Source: Megalobrama amblycephala
Lineage: Eukaryota > Chordata > Actinopteri > Cypriniformes > Xenocyprididae
NCBI RefSeq assembly: GCF_018812025.1
Contig: NC_063063.1
Location: 1,728,001 to 1,792,000 of the forward strand
Direction: 5' to 3'
Length of the DNA stretch: 64,000 nucleotides
Shown here: piece by piece, positions 43,701 to 58,700 of the stretch
Layout of the letters: each line of letters opens with the position of its first letter
How positions within the stretch are numbered: position 1 is the stretch's first letter
Position numbers and translations under genes: made by a program
Notes under the pieces: model-generated
Told to the model about the DNA's origin: nothing
The model's database searches: none
Seen by the model: only the letters and a program-made list of their open reading frames with translations

Positions 43701-46700
43701 TTGGACAGTTAAACCAAATGATCTTTTGACACTTCAAAATCTTTAAAATACCTTTATATGTAGCACAATATAATTAAAACCCTTTGGGTTCAATAAAAGA
43801 GACCTAGTTGTACATACTTTGGATGTCATATATTTGTTTTTTATTATTATTAAGGCCTTTGGGTAAAAATAAATGACCCATGTCATGCCATTGACCCATA
43901 AGGTGCATTCATTAAACAGATTTTACTTTGAAATTATAAAGGGAAGTATATAGGTGCTGTACGTTTTTATGTTTTTCACCACTTTCAGTCACCTTTTAGC
44001 AAGTTTTTATATGGTAATTTTGTTATATCTCTTACTGGTAAATGTCATGTAGCAGAAATATATATATTCAATAGTATATCAAGTATTTAGCATCAAACTG
44101 GGGTTCAGTCCATCTGGACATCATCACACTTTATAACTTAAAGCAGACCTAGAAAGAAAGAAAGCACCAAAGTAATACAGATATTTCCCAATGCCCATAA
44201 GCTTTGCAACAGTAAAGGATAAGAAGTAGAACAACCTCCATAATGGCTTCAATTTAAAGCTTAACAATGATAAAGGCAAAATTATTATTCTTCCAGCCAG
44301 ATAAAATGACTGAAGGAATAAGTCATGAGAAGATAAGTGTTCACAGCAGACTTGACTGAAGTGACAAAACAAAGTACTGATGCAATTAAGATATATAAGA
44401 CAATCAGACCCAGCGAGACATCTGAGGCTAACGCTCTCACGCAGAGTGGAAGCCGACTTGAAGGCATAATGAGGACCCCTCATTTCTCACCATGGTGTGG
44501 CATTTTGTTTAGCATTCATGTCTCCTCAGGAAGTGTCAGAATGTCTGCTGATACTCTGGGAGGGAAAAGAAAAATGGGCTTGTGGCAAAAGTATGCAACA
44601 GTTATCTGATTAAGTGAATTCTGGGGACTTGTCTTTATTTAAGCTAATGAGACCATCTTCAGCCATCCTACTTTGGTGACTATATCACCATTTGTTTTTA
44701 ATTATTGGTATCTGACTGATAACGTAAGGGCTTATTTTTCCCAATTCAAACAGGAAACGTTTTCTATACACACTCCGCAGAGTTTTTATTTGGGGAAGGG
44801 TGATTATATGAATACATATCTGAAGGAAACTGACTGTCTTATTTTCATCTTATCTCTGTTTGATGCCTGATAAAGTAGTTTATAAGCGCTGCTCTGCTTT
44901 ACGTACAGGGGTAACCGCTGTATTTTTGCTTTTCCATTTTTTGCAAAATATGAAATATGAGGTTTACCATTTTCTTTTTGTTTTTGTCAAAACTTCTATT
45001 ATTTTAACTGTAAAGTTGTTTAAATCATAGTTTTTACAGTCATTTTACAGTTTAAGATGTTACCATAGACATTGGTGTTGGCTCAAATGTACATTGCAAC
45101 CTTAACAACATGTAGTTTTGTTCTAATATCAGAATTTTCTGAATTGCCCTATGAAATCAGTTTAATTTTTTTCCCAAATTCCATTTTATTTTGTTTTCTA
45201 AATTCTATTTTTTCCATTTTAATTTTCTGGATTCCATTTATTTTCCAGTTTTAATTTTTTGGACTCCATTTTAATGGTTAAATTAAATTTTAGTAATCGA
45301 AAAGCATGTCTAATTAACTGAAATCATGATAATTACACAATTTAACAATTTATTAAAAGTTTAACAAAAATTACATTTTTTAGGACCCTATGAAATATGT
45401 TTTGTTTTATTTCATGTTATTTTTTTTTTTACCAAATTCTGTTTTCTGTTTTCAAGTTTTCTGGATTTCATTTTAATGGTTTAATTAAATTTTAATAATC
45501 AAAAAGCATGTCTAATGAATTGAATTTATAAAAACAACAAAATGTATTACTTTTTTAAAATTTCATTTCTATGAAATGTTTTGTTTTTGTTTTTTCAGAA
45601 ATTCTGAGTTGTGTATTTTAATTTTTCTGGCAATCAAATGAAGACATAAAACATTAATTTAATTTATCTTATAATCATATGACATGAAACAAACTTTTTT
45701 TGTCAAACAAAATGCTGCAAAACAGAGCTTTTACTGTTAAAATTAAAACCTTGTAATTATTCCTTAAAAAAATGAAGTTTTAATAATAATTAATTATTAC
45801 TATTATTAGTGTTAATATTATTATGACATTTGAGGCATAGCTAAATTCTACTGTACAACAGTAATATATTTCTGTCACAATTTCTTTAAGTTAAACCAAA
45901 CCTTTATTTTGACGGGTCGTCGTGAAGACCTTTGAGTTTCTGAGTGTTTATGATATGACGATAGATTTTCTCAAATGAAACGGTAAAATGCTCATGAAGC
46001 GGCTCTGGAGATGAAGTTCATGCATTCATGTCACACATTTCTATATTGTGGCGTCCCAAATGCAACTGTTCTGTACGAAAATAACATCATCCTGATCCAG
46101 CATTTCTAGCCCTTTGTAGATTTCTGTATTGACCCATACTCTAACAATGCTGTAACAGTATTTTAAAGAAAATGCTAGAAAATTATCGTCACTTTGATTT
46201 CTTAGTGCACGAACAAAGGCATTACCTTGGGGTAGTGGTGGTTTGTGCCTCCGTGGCTTACAGCATCCCTGCCCCATGATGCACTTGAGGGATTGAGCTT
46301 GTATAGAAGACTAATGTTGTGCCATGTCTCTTACTCCAACAGACTGGCCACGAAGCCCAACGCGGCACATGAAGTTCTCACACCACACAGAAGTCATGCT
46401 GCAGAGGTGTTTGCTTCAAACCATCATTTTCAGAAGCAAATCTTCAATAAAACATTCTCACATCTCAAAAATCTGGATCACGCTAGTCCATATGGTACAT
46501 CCTGGTGAGTAAAAAACTACTTTTTTCAGTTCAGCTCAAGCAGCACCACTTCACTTCTGTTTCTCTCATTCCCTCTGACTTCTCACGGTAGACTGACAGA
46601 AGGAGACGGCCTGCTCTGTTAGTCCTTTCTAAACACCTCACTGCACTTAAGCAAACAAACGGCACACCAGATGCATCAATCTCAGAGGACCTGATACTTG

Positions 46701-49700
46701 GAGAAATCCTCACTGGCAGATAACTAAAACTTTGTGGAGGCAAGCATGGGTTAGAAGATCCAGTGGCTTCCATGACTGGAGTCCACACAAACACAAAGCA
46801 TGAAAATCTCCCCAAATAATGCCTTTTTTGTAGTAGCACTTGTCATTTATTTCCCTGCATTGAATGGTGCCATTGTTGGATATTTTTGGATTTTATTTTC
46901 CATGTTTTATGGACCCAAACATCATAAGATTGCTTCAATATTTCATTATAGATGTTTCTGAATCTCAGTTATCCCTTGATTCAGTCTGTGCAGTTGTGTT
47001 TTCAGATCATTTTCTGAGTCACAACACAATCATTTCCATTTGTCATGTTATTGTTTGTTTTGCATGGAAAAGGTACATTGCCAATAAGATTGTTTGACTC
47101 AAAGGAGCTGAAGCATGCCGGTCAGGCGGAGGATGTGGTTAAGGGCTCTTCTCTGGGGACGAGGTGGTGTGTTGACTGAACTGGCATGAGAAAGTGGTAT
47201 TGGGGGCTGGGTAACTGCTGTGTGTTCAGCTATTTTATTTATTTTATTTGGTGCATTACTTAAGCTAACACAGAATTCAGTTATCTAAATGTTTATGATG
47301 CACTTTAGGGGCGAAAAATCGATTGATTATTGAATGATTCTGGATTGTTTTACAAGGACCATCAAAATAAAGTGTTAGAAGACAGCCTACTAATACTCTA
47401 ATGAGAGTTAGTTGACATGTAGTTGCAAAGATACTTATAGTTAGTAGAATGTCAAAAGTGGACCATCAAAATAAAGTGTTACCATCCTGTATGTATAATG
47501 GATTATAAATATACTCATAATGTACGCTGTAATGCATCATAGTTTTTCATAAATATTTGTAACCAAAGTTAAATGCATTATAATTTTTGCAGCTTCCTTG
47601 TCACACCTGAAATAAGTTGTTTGTCACGTGTTGTAATGCATTATACTTTCTAAAAGTTTAGCGATTAATTAGGGAAGCTTTTGTCCACCACTAAATAAAA
47701 AATTCGGAGAAAAGTCAGAATTGCGAGATATAAAGTGTGCAATTCTGACTTTTTTTCTCGCAAATGCAAGTTTTTATTATGCAATTCTGACTATATATCA
47801 TGCAATTCTGAATTTATAACTCGCATTTGTGAGCTTATATCACAATTCTGAGAAAAAAGGTCAGAATTGTGAGAGAAAAAGCCGCAATTACCTTTTTTAT
47901 TTTTTATTTCATGGTGGAAACAAGCTTCCATAATGAATAAATAAGTATTATAACAGTTACAATTATTTCATTACAAAAGGCACAGTTAATGCATTAAAAT
48001 ACTTTTATAATACATTACATGTAAGTCTTCAAATAAAGTGTTACCAAAATAGCACACATTATAATTTGTTATGTTATATTATTAAGTTTATGTGCCTAAA
48101 TATTCCCATTCTTAGTGCGCATTGCTCTGGAAAATAATGCACCAAATGCATGTTTACCAACAAGGGTTAGATTATTTTTAACCAGGATCTGCACAGACCA
48201 GGACTGCATTATCAGAGATATAAGAATTTCAAAATTTCCCATTTTAATATGATTAGCAAGCGCAATGATATACATCAGGCACATGATTTAGAGAGAATTT
48301 AATATCTTGTGAACACTCAGTGGATTTGGAGGGCATTTGGAGGTTAGCTCAGCGATGTTGTTTACAGCACAGCTGTAATTAATTATTCTGTTTTCTTTGC
48401 TATATTGTTAAAAAATGTCACTGTGACCCCAACTGCATGTCATCAAGAGCTCTGATGGGTGTCACACTGATGTGTTATTTACTTGTCATAAATAAAACAA
48501 ACAAACAGACATTGAGCATCAGTAAATCAGGTTGGGGCAAAATCACCCAAAATGACCCCTCTGTAATAAGTATTTTCTGAAAGGCCCATTTGATTTCCTG
48601 ACATTCAGAAACCATATAGACAGTAGCCGGCTTTCCATTACAGATTTGCACAAAACTTTTGCGATATTTTACAAATGTTGATAAAAAACTATTGCGAAAT
48701 GATGGTTAGTTATGCAACTAAAACGTATTTTTTCCCCTTGCGATAAGTCATTACAAAAATCATGCCAACGTATGTTGGTAGGTTCAAGTATATCGCAGCC
48801 ATTATTTTTAATTAAAGGAGATGTAGGCATGTTATCCAAGCACTAATTGCAAGGAAAGCCGCTTTTACTTGGGACCAGCCACGTATGAGGTGTTTCTGGG
48901 TTTTTCTCCGTCATATCTGCTTCGAGGTCTTAATAAAGTGTAGCATTTCTTTGTTGTTTAGAATCCAGTGTTCCTGTAATTCTTGTCTTTTATGAGTTTA
49001 ATAAAGTCTCGTCTTCTCTCCAAACATACCGCTCCATCTTTAAAGAATGATCGACTTTTACGTACGCCAGGTGATCTGTAAATGCAAATTTCCATTGCAG
49101 TTTTTGCAAAATATTCCTTTTTCAAATTGCCTGAAAAACCACCTCATACAAGCGTAAAAACTTTCTTGTGATATATGGGAGTTTTTTGCAAAATTGAATT
49201 GTTTCACATTCTATTCGCAATTTCAATTTGCACTATTTGAAGCGTAATGGAAAAGCAGCTAGCGTTACATGCTGGTTTCAGTATAGGACAGCATTGATTT
49301 GAAGATCTGCTCACCTGGCACAATCTCAAAAAGATGTCGACCGGGTTCTTCTGGGTTGGCTGTCAGCTCGTTCACTTGGCTGCCCTTCAGTGAGATGCAG
49401 CCCTGCACAGATAAATAGTTAGAAATGCATCACTTAACCTCTATTGATCTCTGAAATCAGTCAAACTTAATTACTATGCACTCTTGAATGTAATTCTTTA
49501 ATAATCATCAAATAGTCTTCTGGAAATGTGAAACTATTGTATTATCAAAAGCTTGAACATGGTGGTTTGCCATATTACACATTTCATAGTGCCTCCTTCA
49601 ATTAGATAAACTAACTGAATGAATTCCAGAGATTATTCACCAGGGCGGCAAATTGTATGTAGATTTGGGGTCAGAATCTCTCCAGTGCTTTTAGCCAGGC

Positions 49701-52700
49701 AGCTGAATGTATTTGGCAATTTTCAAGACAATCCTAAAACGTTATTTACAATGATATTAAGGAACATTCTTTTCAAGAATTTAAATTCTTCTTAAGTTTT
49801 GTCTTTAGAACATTCTTAAGAAATGTTTGGAATACAAAATAATCTTCGCTTTATTCTTAAAGGGTTAGTTCACCCAAAAATGAATTCTGTCATTAATTCC
49901 ACACCCGTAAGACCTTCGTTCATCTTCAGAACACAAATTAAGATATTTTTGATAAAATCAGATGGCTCAGTGAGGCCTGCATTGCCAGCAAGATAATTAA
50001 CACTTTCAGATGTCCAGAAAGCTACTAAAGACATATTTAAAACAGTCATGTGACTACAGTGGTTCAACCTTAATGTTATAAAGCGACGAGAATACAAAAA
50101 AACTAAATAACGACTTTATTCAACAATATCTTGGCCGATTTCAAAACACTGCTTCATGAAGCTTCGAAGCTTTACGAATCTTTTGTTTCGAATCAGTGGT
50201 TCAGAGCGTGAATCAAACTGCCAACTGCCAAACACTTATGACATAACGAAGCCTCATTACGCTCCAAACCATGGATTCGAAACAAAAGATTCGTAAAGCT
50301 TCGAAGCTTCATGAAGCAGTGTTTTGAAATCGCCCATCACTAGATATTGTTGAATAAAGTCGTTATTTAGTTTGTTTTTTTGGTGCACAAAAAGTATTCT
50401 CGTCGCTTCATAACATTAAGGTTGAACTGTAGTCACATGACTGTTTTAAATATGTCTTTAGTAGCTTTCTGGGCATTGAAAGTGTTAATTAACTTGCTGT
50501 CAATGGAGGCCTCACTGAGCCATCGGATTTTTATCAAAAATATCTTAATTTGTGTTCTGAAGATGAACGAAGGTGTGGAACAGCATGAGGGTGAGTGAGT
50601 CATTTTTGTGTGAACTAACCCTTTAAGTAAGAAAATAAGAAGAAAATAGGAATTAATTTTATTTATAATAATATCTCGTTAATCTGGCCCCTGTTCTCTT
50701 TGTGAACAACCAATTAAAAGCCCCAGATCATGATGTAAGGTCTGCACGGACCGCACACTGTTCAATATGGCCGGTCTCCGTTGCCTCCTTTTATCTCAGT
50801 GTGTGATTTGCTCTGAGATTTGCCTACACAGCCCTTCCACTTTGAATCCCATTGATTAAAGGCAGGAAAAGTGGGTGGGATTGACATTTTCACACACATC
50901 CTAGCCAGCGCAGCATGGGCTCAGATTAATGGTGCTTGGATGAGTATTGACAGTCTCCTGTGATTGACGCAGTTCATCACACATATCAGTCTGACTGACG
51001 GGGGTGGACGGTATTGATCGCTTAATATGAGGTGATCATAAACCTGTTAAAAGCAATGTGCAAGCTTGGATTTTGGTGGCAATGTGAAGGCATAAGTGGG
51101 ATGATTCTTATGAGTCAGTTCCTTTTAGTGAATCAAATACAGTTTGTTTTGTTTCTCAATCTTTGATTATAGTAGCATCTTTGTATGGTAGAGTTTTGGA
51201 AAGAGGCGTGTCTAATCCAATGGGTGTGTCTAATTCAGTTTCAATTTACAGTACAGGACTTTGCATGCTACCATTGGAAAACCATCTCCATAGTGCAGTG
51301 GTGCAAATTCAGCAGTAGTCATTTCAGGTAGAAGATTTTTGGAGTTGTGAAGAGAAAGGTCTCTGAAGCTGAACGTACCTGTGGTTTGGTCTCCTCCTCA
51401 TCCTTATAGAAGTAGAGATGGTCGGCACGCAGCACGAACCAGCGCAGCTGCCAGTTCTTCATGATGCTCCTCTGCTTCTTCAGCCAGCCAGCCTTTAGCA
51501 CCCCCTCTTGGAGACTTGGAGAGGTGGGCCGACATGAGCCACGTGATGGCTCTCCCATCACCATGCTCTTGGACCTGGCTGTAGGTGATGAAAAGAGACG
51601 TACAAGTAAATTAGACTTTTCAAGTCTTCCATGATTTAAGGATGACAAACACAGAAGCAGAGGGGAAAACTGTCATCATTTACTCATGTTGTTCACAAAA
51701 GGAGAATTGTAGTCTGTTGTATGGCTTCAGAAGACTTCATGAGTCATACCAACCACTTTTTATGAGAATTTTATGGTGCTTTTGTGTCTTTTTTGAAGCT
51801 TGACAGCTTCAGTCTCCATTCATGGCATAAATGCATGGAAAAAGTGATCAGTAAGTTTCTTTAAAAGTCCTCTTTGAGTTTCACGAACAAAAGAAAGCTT
51901 CACCAAAACCATGTAGGATAGTTGCTGAAGATACTAAATATTCAGTGAATGATAAATCATTTTAGTATCATTGTGAGCAGTTATCATGAATAGATATTAA
52001 ACAGCTTCAACATCACAGTATGGTTATGTGTCTTACAAATATTCGAATTATTAAAGAAGTACTGGGATAAAAGTTTGGATATAAACACTAATGTCTACGG
52101 TAGCGATCAAAATAGAGCAAATCACCTTTTGAAAGTAACTTGGCGCTTCAAATAATGATTATATCAACTACACTGTTACACCAGTAGGTGGCGATAAGTG
52201 CCTGTTAAATTTATTTGTCATTGAATCATTCATTCAAGAGATTCATTCAAAAACACTGATTCATCCAGTAATGAAGTCTTTGAGTCATTGAATCATTCAT
52301 TCGAACAGATTTAAAAAAAAGAATTCATTCAAATTAAACATTTAAAATAGACTGCAGCAATTTAAATTTTGTCAGAACCTCTAGTAAATTACATGTTTGT
52401 TTAGTTGTCTGTTCAGAACTGACTATATGCACGGAGCGTTCTTTAGAACTTCCACATTAATATAAGCCAGCTGGAAAACTCCCGGTGAGAGTCATGTGCT
52501 GGTGTGTTGAGGATCAGTAGTGTAATACTTAGTTTATAATCAGAATATAGTCACTTAAATAGTCAGGCATAGCATTAATTTAGTTATTCAAATATAAGAC
52601 GGCATAAAAAATAAATAAATAAAGACGTACCTCAGTGTTCCTCCTTGGCTAAATTCAAATCGACCATCAGTTTTCACACTTTTATGTGAAAAAAAAGCTT

Positions 52701-55700
52701 CAAAAATTAAATATTTATTGTGTGCTTTAGTTAGATTAATTGAATAAAGTGTGTGTTTTCACAAGTGTGCATGAAATCATTGTGCTCTCTGACTGACAGC
52801 TGCTGTGATTATAAAGAGAGAGCGACGCTCGCTTTCTGTGTCATTCATTCACAAGAAAAGTTATTGTTTTTCATCAGATTTGAGTATTTCATACTTCACA
52901 TTGACAAAATGTGTTTTTAAACCTAGTTATTTTATAATGTTTAATATTTAGTCAAAAACGAAGTGAAAAGTGATTAGAGGAAATGGCTGATATATGCGCA
53001 AATAAATGCTACTTTGCCGCCACCTGCTGGTTAAAGTGGTAATTATTGTCTTTTTTATTTTTAAATAAGTGTTTTCTACCAAATGTTGAATTTCCTACTT
53101 TTTTAAACGTTCGGTTTTACAATGGGGACAATCTCAGAAGGATGAACAAGTAATGTTTGTGGTCATCACATTAAAAATAACATTTGAAGTGCTGGAGAAA
53201 ATAATGTGTGTGTGTCTAATTACAGACACGGCATTTATAAACGGTCCCAATAGCTTCGTCTTTATTGCAATCAATAAAACTGGTTTATTGGCAAATTAGG
53301 TAAATGTGATAACTGCATTAACATATGAATATTAAAAAGTCAACCATTGATGGTTTTGAGAGAATCGTGATCTCTATCTGAAACAAACAAACAAAAAAAA
53401 AAATAGTTTTTTATAAATATTTTAACAAAAAATACTCAATTTATCCAGAATTGTGCAGCTCTAAAGGCCCGATATACTTCAAACGAAATCAAAGAACAAA
53501 CTGATGTGACGTCATTTCGAACAAAATCAGGCCACAACGAAGTTCGTTTTGGGAGTTCAAAGCGAACTCAAAAATTTGCTCCAGTTGCAAAACACCTTCG
53601 TACTACCATTGGTCCGTGACTATAACGTAATAGAAGGTGTGCTCTGAGGCTCCGCCTTCTTTCATGCAGAGCTTTTCTCTGGCTCATTTGATCTGTTGAG
53701 TCCATGGAGGTAAGATCTCCACAGGTGAAAACATGATAGCTGGATAGGCGCTTTATAGTAGGAAATGAAGTTGTGCGACATCAGATGTTCGATAACAGTA
53801 TATTGCTGCTCATGTATTTCAAACTTCATGTTACCCCTAAACGAAGAATGAAAAACAACTTTGTCGTGAGTATACATAGTATATATAATTTAGTTCATAT
53901 CTATTTTATTTCAAATAACAAAATTAGTTTTTTAGTTAACTATTATTATAACCGTGCTGTAGGGCTGGGTATTGACACAATTTTCACGATTCGATTCAAT
54001 TACGATTCACATACTTTCTATTCGATTCAATTACGATTTCGATTCGATTCAATATCGATTATTTTGGATGTAGTATTTCAGTTTCAGTACATGGCAAATT
54101 TTCTAGAGGAAAAAAATCTCTCAACTGATGCTGTAAACTACACATGAGAGTCAGCTGGTACTACTATAATAATATTGAAGATTAAATTAACTTATTTATA
54201 TACAAACACTAAAATTACACTCAATGATGTTTTTATTATAAATAAAGTTTAGAATTACATAATCATATTTCTACTTTTTTTGAAATATAAACATTTAAAT
54301 CGTGGCTGTAATAACTGATTTATTCAAACATGCATTAAATATTGAAGAACATTATAATGAATATGTGAACGGTGCATAGCTATATTTATCAGAATGCTGC
54401 TTTCTAGAGTTCACTTTTCTAGCTGACTTATGAGTTTATGGTCACTGAATATGTTTTTCTGAGGTAAATGTGACGTCACGTGACATTGAAGCTGTTTTAT
54501 TGACGTCTTTCCGAGGTTGAAGCACTGATTGAGCGATTACACGAGACATGATACGGATTTCAGTAAGTTGTACTGTATATTTTAACATACCTTCAGATGT
54601 TCATTCATGTTTATTTCGCTGTAACTGGTATTAAAGCGGAGGAGAGGATGATAACATGCTTCTCTTTAACTGAGGCGCTAAAGCGATCCGTCACGCCACA
54701 TTAAACAGCGCCAAAACGGTATTTATTTGTTGAATCTCATGATAAGATGGACGTCATTTGAAATCTGAGACTTTGCTTCATATCAAAAGAAACAAAGATT
54801 ATTGCGATTAATTGGATGGGAGGCGTTACATATTCTGCTCATTCATCAACTGAAAACAGACTAGACTAATCGATTCTTGGGATTTAAGAATCGATATCGG
54901 TTCGTAAAAATGAGAATTGATTAAAATCGAGAAATCAATATTTTTTACCCAGCCCTACCGTGCTGTGTTTGCTTTGTGTTCAGCTTCATCTCCTGCAGCA
55001 GAATACGAAGCATCATCCTTTTTGGTCTGTACCAGTTACCCTCTGGTAAATTTATCTGGGATTCTCCTCTATCAGTTGCTTGTTTTGTCATGCCCAAAGG
55101 GAATGAGTTCTCCTACTCTAATAGGATCTCCAGAGTGTAATTTAGTCAGAGGTGCACTTGATATAGAAACCTCTGCTGTTTGCCATTTCACATAATATAC
55201 TCTTGAGATGCCGGCACTCTTTTGTAGTCAAACAAAGATTTTTGGAGTATAACCTATTTAGATATATATATAAAAAAAATTGGGAATTAAACAGATTTTG
55301 ACTGATTTATAAAATTTGGAAACAGGCCACACACACAAGCTGTGGTGCTCGAGGCTTCAGGCTGGACTACGGACAATTTATGTCACCATGGATAATTTAT
55401 ACGAGTCAGTCCAGCAAACACTTCGGTCCAGCACAAGTCATCTTATGCCTTTGGGCTGTAGAGTCAAAATCAATGCTTGTCTGGCTTTTTTATATTATTT
55501 TTCACTCCCAGTCCACTGGTGAGTGTCTCTAAGAGTCCCATTCATTTTCTCCATAGGGGAATTGATTTTGAATGATAACTTACAAACCTTTAAAGACAGA
55601 CCTACTGTGAGCTACAAGGTTGTTAATGGATGGTATTATGCTTTTGCTGAAGCAGTCAGTCTGCATTATTTAAGCTTATTTTTAAAATAATTGTGTTTAA

Positions 55701-58700
55701 CAGCAGAACTAGTGGTGAAAAACTTCATTACACATGATGGTGTACAGAAAAATCCACCAGAGAGTCATGACAAGTGAAACATTAGCTCATGAAGCACTGT
55801 GAATGATGTAATGGAGCCAGTCTCTCTATACTCTCAAAACACCTAAATATTTGATTTTTAATTTGATTATGCTGTGTTCAGTGCTTCATGTGATTGTACC
55901 TCTTTTCCTCAGTAAAGCCGTTAAAGGGATAGTTCACCCAAAAATGAAAATTTGATGTTTATCTGCTTACCCCCAGGGCATCCAAGATGTAGGTGACTTT
56001 GTTTCTTCAGTAGAACACAAATGATGATTTTTAACTCCAACCGTTGCCGTCTGTCAGTCAAATAATGCGAGTGAATGGGAACTCTATCAATAAGAGTCGA
56101 AAAAACTTGCATAGACAAATCCAAATTAAACCCTGCGGCTCGTGACGACACATTGATTATTGATAGAGTTCCCATTCACTCGCATTATTTGACTGACAGA
56201 CGGCGACAGTTGGAGTTAAAAATCACAATTTGTGTTCTACTGAAGAAACAAAGTCACCTACATCTTGGATGCGCTGGGGGTAAGCAGATAAACATCAAAT
56301 TTTCATTTTTGGGTGAACTATCCCTTTAAGTACACAGTCTTATACCTTTGAATTTTTGTCCAGATTTCATATACTTTTTTGCTTAAAATCAAAGTTTGAT
56401 TTGATGGCTTGATTCATGGCTTATAACTCTTTAACAAAGACTTTTTTTGAAATCCCAATGGGAGAAATGAATAGGAAAAAATACTTTCGGAACAACACCA
56501 CTGAAAAAAGTGGGCGGGCACTGTTGCACTCTATTACCTGGTTCTTTGGAATACCTGCTTTTTTGATTGGTTACAGCAGCACAACTATTTTGATATAATG
56601 ACGCTAAATTGTATAATTGACCACTGTCCCGAACTTTTTTACAATATAGCCATGTTAGATGTCTCGTATCATTCTGCAGTATGTTGAAGCCTTGAAGGAA
56701 AACCAAAAATGTTTTGAATTACCACTCTTTCTCTTTTCCTTCTGTGTGTAACAACAAAAACATTCAAATTTTCCCCCAAATTGGCAGGAGACAACTCTTC
56801 CACCTTTTTGTTGCAGACTTTTTATATATAATTTGCCGTCTCCACTAGAATGAAATGTTTTCTAGAAGTGGAGGTATTGAGTCAGACTCTTAGTGAGACA
56901 AATGTGTGATGGCTGCTGGGTCTGTCTCCAATGGCCTTTTCCGTAATGTCTCGTCGTCATCAGAGCTGCAGGCTTCTTGATTGTATTAGCTGTGTCTATG
57001 GGTGTGGTGGGTTCAGTACCAATGCTCTGTCTAACGCTGACCAGAGGAAGAGATGGTCTGCATTGGTAAAACAAGGGGTTTCTGCATGTCTTACTCGATA
57101 TGGTTATGATACATAAGCAGAACTTTCTGATGGGTAAAACTGCCAACATTTAGCTACCACTATATACAATTGTAGTTATAGCCATCTTAAAGTTGCAAGT
57201 CATAATAAGTGGCCTTGTTCTGCTGTGTGAGATACACATAATTCATTGACAAATCATTGATAAATATGATATTTAACATTCTTCACTCACTAAATTTTAT
57301 TTCTATGAATATTTTGCATTAATGGAACCTTTTGGCTTTGATGTTTTTAGCAGAAATACAAACATTCAATGTTTTAAAACCTTACCTCAAAGCTGTAAAT
57401 TGGTGGACTTCATGACAGAATAATTTTCACTGCACTCTGGTTTACACAAATGTTTTGCGCCAATCAGTTTTTGAAAAGATTGAGCATTTCAGTGCCGAAG
57501 TCAGCTGGAATAGAGTGCAGACACCCAGAGCGCAAATCTCTCTACACGATGATTCATACCTTCCCACTCTGTCAGGGGCGTTTCTAGGATGTGGTCACCA
57601 AAACTGCCTGTTTTGGCACGGTGGGGATCGACTCTGAGAATAGTTGCCTCTAAAGTTGCAATTAAAATATAGTGGAAAGAATGTTTTCAAGTTGTGCATG
57701 ATGACAGTGGCGCATAAATTTAGCACCTTAGATAAACTCCACCTCAGATTAAGATTAGTAACAATAAGTCACAACCGAGAGCAGGGGTTTTCAAACGTTT
57801 TAATCCCATGAACCTCTAAATGTCATGGACCCCCTTCCAAAAATATAAAGGCAGCTGCATTTAAGAAAAATAGGTGTGATATTATATTTAGGGGTTCAAG
57901 TGCGTAGCACTGAAACCCTATTGTAAATGTTCAAATTTCCAAGGATCAGCATTCTCCTCCCAGACCAAACCGTAAATCATAGAGACTTGAAACTTTGAGG
58001 GCTGGTAGTACTCACATCGTCTACAACGTCACCAATGCTCACCCCAATTGGCTTAACGGGTGCACTACAGTGGTGAAAAGTATGAAATTGCTCATAACTC
58101 CTAAACGTTAGGCGTAGACTCAAGTGTCTTCTATCATTGAAATCCTTGGCTCAAGACGGACAGAATGCATGCCTCGGATTTGACCGTCGCTTGGGTGAAA
58201 TTTTTGGATTTTTTGCAAAACCTACAGTACTTTTGCAAACTGGTCCGAGGTTTTTGGCCAGATCTGAACCAAACAAGTGCAGCACGATTCTCTGGAGTCT
58301 GATTGTCAATAATTATCCAAAAAAAGTTGATATTTTGATTCACGGTCTATAAGGGCCGCCAAAACATTCAAAGTTGGTGGAGCCACGTTTGCTAAAATGA
58401 CTATAACTTGTGAACGGAATGAGATATTTGCACGAAACTCGGCACACATATGTACAGAGCCCTGCACATGACATGCAAGAAAAAAAATTTAATTGTGCGC
58501 ACAATTTACCAATTCATGAGCATGATTTATAAATCGAGGGAACGAAATAGTAAATTGTGTGCATGTTTTAGTAATACAAGGGAATGAATTAGTAAATCGT
58601 GCGCACGATTTAGCCTACTGTTTTTTTCCTGCATGTCATGTCCGGGGCTCCTTACATATGTAAGAGCTCATTCTGTGGTCAAGTGAGAACGGATGCGGTG

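Noticed and set aside
44124..44609. Overlapping 60-119 aa ORFs in arhgap22 intron 3
   Set aside because: Open in both strands in AT-rich DNA with no codon or motif support.
46531..46839. 102-aa - strand ORF near the alternative arhgap22 exon
   Set aside because: No domain, no phase-compatible donor; probably chance.
55921..56329. Two 84-aa ORFs with nearly the same sequence on opposite strands
   Set aside because: A consequence of the foldback's inverted arms, not duplicated genes.
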